A stretch of 64,000 bases of DNA from Floricoccus tropicus (GTDB taxonomy: Bacteria > Bacillota > Bacilli > Lactobacillales > Streptococcaceae): contig NZ_MKIR01000012.1 in assembly GCF_001832905.1 (NCBI RefSeq), positions 186,001-250,000 on the forward strand. Direction: 5' to 3'. Below the pieces are notes generated by a model. That model saw only the letters and a list, made by a program, of their open reading frames with translations. It was not told where the DNA came from and ran no database searches. Each line of letters opens with the position of its first letter. The first letter of the stretch is position 1. A program made the position numbers and the translations under genes. Of the stretch, positions 58,194 to 64,000 are shown piece by piece.

Positions 58194-58661
58194 TTAGAAA
58201 GTTCTTATTGTAGTATCTAATACTTTGAATGAACATCTAGGCTTGTCATATTGAATATGTGCTAGTGCGACTGAGTTATCAGTACGAGAACCACGAATTG
58301 TAACTCTTATTGTTTTGCCGTTTAACATTTCTAATCCATCTAACGACTGCTCTTTACCTTCATCGTCTTTTTGAGTTTTTTCATAATAGCTAAATGCAGC
58401 CCACATGTTTTTTAAAGAAAAACCGAGGTCGGTCCTTTCAATAACATCATAATCAACCCCGTTAATATCAATAGTCATAACTTTTTCCCATTGATCATTA
58501 ACTAAATAGTTTATTTCGTCTTTTTTACCAATCTTCACATCTTCAGGTTCTTTGAAACCAGTAACCTTACTAATTTCTAAAAGACAATTTTCTAGTTGAG
58601 CTACTTCTTTTTGGCTTTTAGTGATAATTTCGGTATTGTAAATTTTGTGAGTTTGTTTCAT
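58194..58661 (-). CDS. prophage accessory protein, unknown function
   Basis: The 155-residue protein starts MKQTHKIYNTEIITKSQKE with a GAGG site. It has a helical first third and a beta-rich remainder (VMTIDINGVDYDVIERTDLGF, IRVTIRGSRTDNSVALAHIQY). It has its own strong promoter with an operator in the spacer (58795-58823) and its own terminator. It is thus expressed independently of the late genes, as lysogenic conversion genes are. I recognise no family. Confidence 0.6.
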   Translation of the reverse strand: MKQTHKIYNTEIITKSQKEVAQLENCLLEISKVTGFKEPEDVKIGKKDEINYLVNDQWEKVMTIDINGVDYDVIERTDLGFSLKNMWAAFSYYEKTQKDDEGKEQSLDGLEMLNGKTIRVTIRGSRTDNSVALAHIQYDKPRCSFKVLDTTIRTF

Positions 58662-58708
58662 TTTATTTCCTCTTTCGTTTTCTGAGGAACTTATGCTATA
58701 ATTTTCTT

Positions 58709-58774
58709 AGAGCGCAAGTTCTAGTTCTAAAGAGTTACTCATTGATTTTCGAAGGTCTTGAGTATCTCTTTTTT
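58709..58774 (+). ncRNA. candidate antisense RNA to the leader of the 58194 gene
   Basis: An extended -10 (TGC-TATAAT, 58694-58702) on the plus strand is followed 30 bases later by a stem AAAGAG-T-TACTCA/TGAGTA-T-CTCTTT (58729-58771) and a run of six T (58769-58774). The roughly 66-base product would be antisense to the 5' leader of the minus-strand gene. No convincing -35 box is present. Confidence 0.45.
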
Positions 58775-58794
58775 GTTATCTTTACTATACTGTT

Positions 58795-58823
58795 ATTATA
58801 TCCCATTTTTGGGATATTGTAAA
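58795..58823 (-). promoter_or_regulatory. promoter of the 58194 gene with operator in its spacer
   Basis: TTTACA (58823-58818), 17 bases and TATAAT (58800-58795) on the minus strand. The inverted repeat ATATCCCA-TTTT-TGGGATAT (58798-58817) fills the spacer, so a bound repressor would block polymerase. The rest of the gap 58824-59008 holds only a terminator and AT-rich sequence. Confidence 0.7.
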
Positions 58824-58863
58824 GCAATAACTATAATATTTTTAAATTTATTTTTAAACCAAT

Positions 58864-58890
58864 AAAAAAAGCCCTAGGAAATGCTAGAGC
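58864..58890 (-). terminator. terminator of the prophage late operon
   Basis: GCTCTAG-CATTTC-CTAGGGC (one G-U pair) then seven U on the minus strand, about 120 bases after the redox gene. Confidence 0.82.
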
Positions 58891-59008
58891 TAATACACTA
58901 TTTTAAAATTTATAGGAGTATTTCTCCTTTCTTTATAGATTTTCTACTAAGCTAGAATGGTAGATTAAGGAGTTCCTCTCTTTCTTTATTTAATTTGACT
59001 GCAGAGGC

Positions 59009-59227
59009 TTAGTGCAGCAATGTTTTGAGCTTATTCATATCAAGACCTGTGAACATCTCATCATCAATTTTAATAACTGGTGCTGATCTAAATCCTGCTT
59101 CTTTCAGCTCGTCTATATAATCAAAAATACTTAATTCTTGGAATTCAATTCCTTTAGACGTTAAGTGTTTTTTTAATATTTTGCAGGGTTGACAATTTGA
59201 CTTAGTGTATATTGTTACTTGCTGCAT
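59009..59227 (-). CDS. glutaredoxin/NrdH-like redox protein
   Basis: The 72-residue protein has a thioredoxin fold: VTIYTKSNCQPCKILKKHL with a CQPC active site at residues 13-16, and FRSAPVIKIDDEMFTGLD with the cis-proline. It is the size and type of NrdH-redoxins. Its start overlaps the end of the endolysin gene, so it is coupled to lysis rather than to nucleotide metabolism, an unusual position. Confidence 0.85.
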   Translation of the reverse strand: MQQVTIYTKSNCQPCKILKKHLTSKGIEFQELSIFDYIDELKEAGFRSAPVIKIDDEMFTGLDMNKLKTLLH

Positions 59228-59985
59228 TACCTAAAACTTCCAAAATTCGTTACTCGACGTCCATTTTCAGAATTTCCAACAGCTACGTAACGACGATTAC
59301 CACTCGCTGCGATGTAAGTAACCCAAATATATCCGTCACTATCAAGCCAACCATCATAGTTGATTTCCATAGAAGGACCATAAGTTGCCACTACGTTACC
59401 TGATAAGCTTGCTTTGTCTCTTACATTCAATGCTGAAACTTCTACTGTAAATGTTCCATACTCTTCATTTACTTTTGTTGATGTTCCACTTGTGGGCGGT
59501 TTAGTTGCTGGAGTATCTGAGTAAGGAGGATAAAACCACCCTAGAATTTCTCCTTCAAAGTCTGCGTACTCTCTGACAATGTAACGAGCTGGTCCACCAA
59601 TTTCAAGTGCCTCAGGATGATATTGACCGTCTATCACACCTTCCACATTTTGTTCAACTGTTTCCAAGGTATATCCGTCGCCGTCTTTGATAACTAGACC
59701 TGTGTGTCCATACGGGTGATCGTACGTTTGCATTACAAAGAATGCTCCTGCTCTAGCAACACTATTAGGATTGTTCCATTCGTTATATTCAACTTTAAAT
59801 CCTTGTGCTGCGGCGCTATTTAATAGGTCAATAGCATTACCCCATAATGCTACACCAAAGAACTGGGTACAAATCCAGTTTGGCAAATCAACACATTGAG
59901 TACCGTATACTCCATCTGCATCAACTCCTACACCTTTATTTGCTAAATCGCATGCATAATTAATTACTTCGTTTTTTTTTGTCAT
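59227..59985 (-). CDS. phage endolysin, CHAP peptidase/amidase with SH3-type wall-binding domain
   Basis: The 252-residue protein has an N-terminal CHAP-like domain with catalytic cysteine C31 in GTQCVDLPNW and histidine H94 in YGHTGLVIKDG. It has a proline/threonine linker (about 157-172) and a C-terminal SH3 domain (ALNVRDKASLSG, WVTYIAASGNRRYVAVG). It cleaves peptidoglycan at lysis. The gene follows the holin by a few bases. Confidence 0.93.
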   Translation of the reverse strand: MTKKNEVINYACDLANKGVGVDADGVYGTQCVDLPNWICTQFFGVALWGNAIDLLNSAAAQGFKVEYNEWNNPNSVARAGAFFVMQTYDHPYGHTGLVIKDGDGYTLETVEQNVEGVIDGQYHPEALEIGGPARYIVREYADFEGEILGWFYPPYSDTPATKPPTSGTSTKVNEEYGTFTVEVSALNVRDKASLSGNVVATYGPSMEINYDGWLDSDGYIWVTYIAASGNRRYVAVGNSENGRRVTNFGSFR

Positions 59986-59989
59986 TTAT

Positions 59990-60466
59990 TTACGCTCCTT
60001 TTTCATCATCTTTTTCAATTTGTTTCAAGGTATTATCAAGAACTATAATCTTAGCTTTTGAATTATCTAGTTTTCTTATTTTAGACTGTAGTTCCTGATC
60101 TGCAGATAAAGTTTTACTTAAAAAATCTCCTACATCGAATTCAAAAATCAAACTAAGATTTGCTACTATACTTGCTAGTTCTTTACGACTGTACGCTACA
60201 ATAACTGGTGGCATTGCTATCTTTGCAATTCCTAAATACTGTTCAATCGTCGGCACATCAAACATATCAGCAAAATCTATAACTAATACAACGACTGTAA
60301 ATAAGATAAAGGCAATGAATTTCTTCATTAAGCCCTCGTTTCCTTTGTCTGATGAATAAAGATTATTTTTTTTTGAAACAATCGTTCCTAAGATATAATC
60401 TGTAGCGAGTATGATAGCGAAAATTGTAACTAGCACTACCATCGTTTTATTAAATAGTAAATCCAT
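59990..60466 (-). CDS. phage holin (phage_holin_4 / toxin-secretion holin type)
   Basis: The 158-residue protein has hydrophobic segments at about 8-27, 50-68 and 78-95 and contains DYILGTIVSKKNNLYSSDKG and the central FDVPTIEQYLG typical of this holin class. A charged C-terminal tail follows, rich in K/D/E. It would form membrane holes releasing the endolysin. Confidence 0.87.
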   Translation of the reverse strand: MDLLFNKTMVVLVTIFAIILATDYILGTIVSKKNNLYSSDKGNEGLMKKFIAFILFTVVVLVIDFADMFDVPTIEQYLGIAKIAMPPVIVAYSRKELASIVANLSLIFEFDVGDFLSKTLSADQELQSKIRKLDNSKAKIIVLDNTLKQIEKDDEKGA

Positions 60467-60478
60467 TTTTCTCCTTTT

Positions 60479-62341
60479 CTATAAATTCAAGTTATGCCAC
60501 TTAGTCGCAGCTCCATTGCTATCAAAGCTTGCAGCTATTGCTACACTTCCAAGACCTTTAAATTGGCTTATGATTGCTAATACATCATCCATCGTCCACA
60601 ATTCATTTTTACTGTTAATCATTCGCATTGGTACGTCAACAGTCATACCACTAAAACCGCTGTAAAACTTTCCTTTTGGATCAATGGTCAGCGCTGATGT
60701 ATATGTCGTGTCTCCTGTCGCTTTCTTATATAAGAAACCAAGATAGTCTCCTGTGTCTTCAAGCCTTAGAGTAACACCCCTCACATTCACATCACTTGAT
60801 TTAGAGCTTGTTCCTAATCGTCCAATTTTGCGAGTGCCATACCAGAACTCCATGCCGTCGTCATTCAATACTGCAGTTTTTACTCCATCTTTAAAAAACT
60901 GCATTCCATATTGATCAATATTTAAGTTCATTTTTGAGTTCTTAAAAAATTGGATACGATCTGAATACAATTTAATATTAGTAGAGCTATTATTAAATCC
61001 TACTGTGATTGCATTAACATCAAGCTTATCTGCTGTGATGCTGTTTGCCATAATTGCATCAGCAAGGATTCCACGACCAGTAATAGCATTTTTGAAAGTT
61101 TGTCCACCATCGTCTGAAATTCCAACCCCTGCAGCGTTTAGTATTACTATTAGATTTGGATTATCCTTATCCACTGCTAGCATGCTTCCGTCGTCGCTAA
61201 ATTCAAATTGAGTATTTACTGACTTAAACATTTTAGTGACTATCTGAATCTCGTCGCTCATAGCCTGGAATGGCAATTTCTTACGACCTTCGAGAATGTC
61301 AGTAATATTATTAACTGCGTTAGACATCTTTCCTTGATATCGTTTGACAAGTCCTTCGGTTCCAAAAGTGAATTTGAGGTCTAGTATTTTTCCTAGCCAA
61401 TTTCTTGTTATCTGACGAGAGACCACTCGAACCTCTTCATTCAATCCTATGCGTTCATCAATTAGTAATACATTGTCGCCTAAATTACTTTGAGCATATG
61501 GATAGCCCTTTTCCCTCAAGTCGACTAAATCAGCTGTTACTGAAATCTTAATCGATTCATCAACTAACTTCTTGAGAGCCTTGTCCATAGTAGCCGAGTC
61601 TTTCATTCGTCCATCTTTAATTGGTGGAGCATGAAGTTCACCTAATAATTTAGCAAGTGGACTAGTATATTCACGTTTCAACTTAGCATTTTTAATGCCT
61701 TCCTCAGAATCTTCGTAGTTTCCATATCCTCTAGCATATGTCCAGTAAGATTGACCGTCCACCTCTTTTACTATGTTCGAGGCATTTAGTCTGTGTCTAT
61801 ACATTACGTTACTGTCCGAACCAATTCGCTCTCTAATGGTTACTACATTCCCTGTGAAGGTGAATTCTGCTCCAATTCTGTCTAGAATACGCTGAAATGA
61901 CTTCAAACAAGTATCACCATCACCAAAACCTTCAATTTTTATGTTGTTCCAGGCACCAATCAATTTATGAGTATATGGTGTTGGCTTAAAGCAGATATTA
62001 AATAACTCTTCAATAGAAAACGAGCCATCATACCTGTCATAAACTCTTTTAGAGTCTAGATCAAAATATAGCTTAGGAATTGCTTTAATTGATTTTTTTT
62101 GATATTTTCCTGAACCTTGCGACTTACAAATAATTATTCTATATGTAATATCATCATCACTAACTAATTCCCAATGCTGCTCAAGTTTATCTAAAAAAAG
62201 AGAATTTACCTTATTAGGTAAAATCTCCATAGATAGATTCATATTACCATTTATTTCATCAGATACGGTGTACGTGCCTAATAGAAAGTACTCTTTTCTC
62301 TCACCTGTTTGTTTATCAGGCTCAATATCTCTTACATACAT
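60479..62341 (-). CDS. phage tail protein, prophage-endopeptidase tail / Gp58-like
   Basis: The 620-residue protein resembles the Tal-like tail-tip proteins: a baseplate part with YFLLGTYTVSDEINGNMNLSM, FSIEELFNICFKPTPYTHK and WTYARGYGNYED (about 1-330), then a Gp58-like shaft with ILADAIMANSITADKLDVNAI near residue 430 and a beta-rich tip. It lies at the tail tip in adsorption or DNA entry. Its start overlaps the previous stop (TAATG), with GAGGG upstream. Confidence 0.88.
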   Translation of the reverse strand: MYVRDIEPDKQTGERKEYFLLGTYTVSDEINGNMNLSMEILPNKVNSLFLDKLEQHWELVSDDDITYRIIICKSQGSGKYQKKSIKAIPKLYFDLDSKRVYDRYDGSFSIEELFNICFKPTPYTHKLIGAWNNIKIEGFGDGDTCLKSFQRILDRIGAEFTFTGNVVTIRERIGSDSNVMYRHRLNASNIVKEVDGQSYWTYARGYGNYEDSEEGIKNAKLKREYTSPLAKLLGELHAPPIKDGRMKDSATMDKALKKLVDESIKISVTADLVDLREKGYPYAQSNLGDNVLLIDERIGLNEEVRVVSRQITRNWLGKILDLKFTFGTEGLVKRYQGKMSNAVNNITDILEGRKKLPFQAMSDEIQIVTKMFKSVNTQFEFSDDGSMLAVDKDNPNLIVILNAAGVGISDDGGQTFKNAITGRGILADAIMANSITADKLDVNAITVGFNNSSTNIKLYSDRIQFFKNSKMNLNIDQYGMQFFKDGVKTAVLNDDGMEFWYGTRKIGRLGTSSKSSDVNVRGVTLRLEDTGDYLGFLYKKATGDTTYTSALTIDPKGKFYSGFSGMTVDVPMRMINSKNELWTMDDVLAIISQFKGLGSVAIAASFDSNGAATKWHNLNL

Positions 62342-63999
62342 TAAATATACCCTCGTGCATTAATTATTTTCTGACCGACAACACGAGACATTGTATTCGC
62401 TGCGGTATTGGAGCTTGGTAACATCATAAGGTGAATAGCATCTAGATAATTAATTACATCCCCTTCGTACATCACAGGACCACTGCCCGACTTGATATCT
62501 GAAGCTTTCAGCACAATACTCTCATTGAGATTTGATACATTTTCAAGCATCAAAATAGCTGTCATCACTTTAGTCATAGATGCTGGCATGATTGAATCAT
62601 TCTCGTTGATTGAGTATAAGCTTTCTGAAGGAACGTTTGTAAAATATGTAGGATTCTGAACGGGAATTTTCATGATACTCGCTGCCTGCACTTTTGGTAC
62701 TGACGTTGGTGTATAACTAGCATTCTTCAACTTTTGTTTTGCAATATCAGCGACTGCTTTAACTTGAGCATACCTCTCAGGACTTCCTGCATCAACATCA
62801 GTGCCCATGACGACACATGCGAAGATATCTTTAGTATCTTTAGCTTGAATCAATGTAGTGGCATTGAATAATGTGCCTAATGTCCCTGATTTCCCGCCTA
62901 ATATGTCGTACTCTGCTTCAAGTCCATCATGATGCACTGTCGCATCTATGACTACGCTTCGAGCTTTAGGTCCTTTGACATTCACTGTATACTGCTTTCT
63001 TCCCCAATATTTCAATAAATCTGAATAAGCTAATGCATGCATTGTCAGTAATAAAAAATCTCTTGAACAAGATACTTGTCCAGAGATTGCTAGCCCAGTA
63101 GAATTTTTAAATGTCGTCTTAGACATACCAAGATATGCTGCTTTTTTATTCATTTCTGAAACGAAAACTGCAGAACATTCATCATCACTAGCTTGAATTT
63201 TTTGTCCCGAATCGTCAGGTAGAACAACTGGTGGTGTACTAGATTCTTTTGACATCTTAGAAATCTGACTACTTAGAGCAGCGTATGTCTTCGCAAGAGT
63301 TAATTCAATACCTTTTTCTGATGCTTCTAGGTTCTTGAAATCAACTTCTTTAACAGTTTTTGGCTCGTTTCCTTTTCCGTAAATATCTGTTAAGTCATAT
63401 ATCGATAGCTTTCTTATCTTACCTGTCAAATTTGCTGAAGATATACTTCCTACATAAACAATTGAATCTCCTGCAAAAGTATCAGAAGTAACAAGAATTT
63501 CTGAGATGTTTTCAAAATCATTCTTATCTGACACTCTTGTTAATCCTATATTTTGATTACCACTCTTGAAAGCTCCGTTGAACTGAACTCCACACAGTCC
63601 TTTAACATATCTGCTTACCGCTACATCGAATGTAACAAAGTATGCATGACTAGCTTTCAATTTAACTTTCTGATTCACTTGAGCAGATGTCTGACTATCC
63701 ATAGTCAGATTATTAAATCCATCAGTATCTTTTGCGATTGTTACAGTCCCTGCATTATTAGACCAGAATGCTAAATTATTATTAAACCATCCATTTGAAA
63801 AAAGATTAATTGCGAAATCTTCAGTATTGTTTTTGATTGTTTCTTTGATTTTCTCAAGTTCTTCTGCAGTTACAGTCAATTCGATCCAGTCAGACCATTG
63901 GTCGACTTTAAAAGCTCTCACATATTTCTGAGCAGGATTATTGAGATCTAGGAATTCTTGATGTACATACACCCCCGAATTGCTAGATACCACTTGCAA
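62341..63999 (-). CDS. tail-fibre-like protein with circularly permuted serine D,D-peptidase domain, N-terminus outside window
   Basis: At least 552 residues; the frame continues past the window edge. The visible parts, numbered from the window edge, begin with a pyocin-knob-like segment (WSDWIEL near 35), a beta-sandwich of carbohydrate-binding type (about 66-205) and a linker to 262. The C-terminal half of a DacA/PBP5-type domain follows (265-426: FVSEMNKKAAYLGM, GGKSGTLG with K370). The N-terminal half comes last (about 440-545: PASMTK with S474 and K477, SSN at 529-531). All catalytic motifs are present but in permuted order. Confidence 0.85.
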   Translation of the reverse strand: MQVVSSNSGVYVHQEFLDLNNPAQKYVRAFKVDQWSDWIELTVTAEELEKIKETIKNNTEDFAINLFSNGWFNNNLAFWSNNAGTVTIAKDTDGFNNLTMDSQTSAQVNQKVKLKASHAYFVTFDVAVSRYVKGLCGVQFNGAFKSGNQNIGLTRVSDKNDFENISEILVTSDTFAGDSIVYVGSISSANLTGKIRKLSIYDLTDIYGKGNEPKTVKEVDFKNLEASEKGIELTLAKTYAALSSQISKMSKESSTPPVVLPDDSGQKIQASDDECSAVFVSEMNKKAAYLGMSKTTFKNSTGLAISGQVSCSRDFLLLTMHALAYSDLLKYWGRKQYTVNVKGPKARSVVIDATVHHDGLEAEYDILGGKSGTLGTLFNATTLIQAKDTKDIFACVVMGTDVDAGSPERYAQVKAVADIAKQKLKNASYTPTSVPKVQAASIMKIPVQNPTYFTNVPSESLYSINENDSIMPASMTKVMTAILMLENVSNLNESIVLKASDIKSGSGPVMYEGDVINYLDAIHLMMLPSSNTAANTMSRVVGQKIINARGYI

Positions 64000-64000
64000 C

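Overview
The window is an AT-rich chromosomal segment of a low-GC Gram-positive bacterium, most likely a member of the Streptococcaceae (Lactococcus/Floricoccus-like). The basis is the Prp-processed L27 extension (LQLFA-HK), the aminopeptidase PepC and the EstA-type esterase. The glmU-NUDIX-membrane protein-mtnN and pncB-nadE-nadD operons and the LmrCD-type ABC pair also fit. The species call is an inference from family knowledge; no search was run.

Layout: 1-1.9 kb holds a GNAT fragment, a strong candidate small RNA with its own promoter and terminator, a DUF488 gene and bioY. 1.9-5.4 kb holds the L21 leader with rplU-prp-rpmA and an unusual acoA-acoB-DUF1934 operon. 5.6-9.5 kb is HD phosphohydrolase, Cof phosphatase, TetR and FemX. 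9.6-16.3 kb carries dgkB, ligA, a MATE exporter and pepC. 16.4-19.9 kb is one large secreted LysM/coiled-coil/repeat/CAP protein. 20-26 kb is NAD salvage followed by mtnN, a NUDIX hydrolase and glmU. 26-28.4 kb is a cytoplasmic pullulanase with a tiny coupled membrane peptide. 28.5-31.6 kb is a TetR-controlled DHA2 exporter with DUF4811. 31.7-36 kb is an unusually dense set of GNAT acetyltransferases mixed with tiny membrane proteins, a MarR regulator and a phosphatase. 36-51.9 kb has an Xre/membrane pair, alpha-amylase, a heterodimeric ABC exporter, MsrB, malic enzyme beside a decayed malate locus, a UDG-like protein, a lipoprotein, a double GNAT, an MFS protein, an azoreductase and an esterase.

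51.9-57.6 kb is a beta-glucoside PTS operon (EIIC, membrane protein, EIIA, PRD activator, EIIB, 6-phospho-beta-glucosidase). Its first gene is cut by a prophage that fills the rest of the window. The prophage genes seen are, from the att side, two accessory genes, a redox protein, endolysin, holin, the tail endopeptidase and an incomplete tail-fibre-like protein.

The most striking observation is in that last protein. It contains a complete set of serine D,D-peptidase motifs (SxxK, SxN, KSG), but the half of the domain carrying KSG precedes the half carrying SxxK and SxN. This is a circular permutation of the DacA/PBP5 fold inside a phage tail protein. Other points of interest are the small RNA at 610-772, the malate-locus deletion scar, the seven albumin-binding-like modules in the CAP protein, and an antisense RNA/operator arrangement in the prophage.
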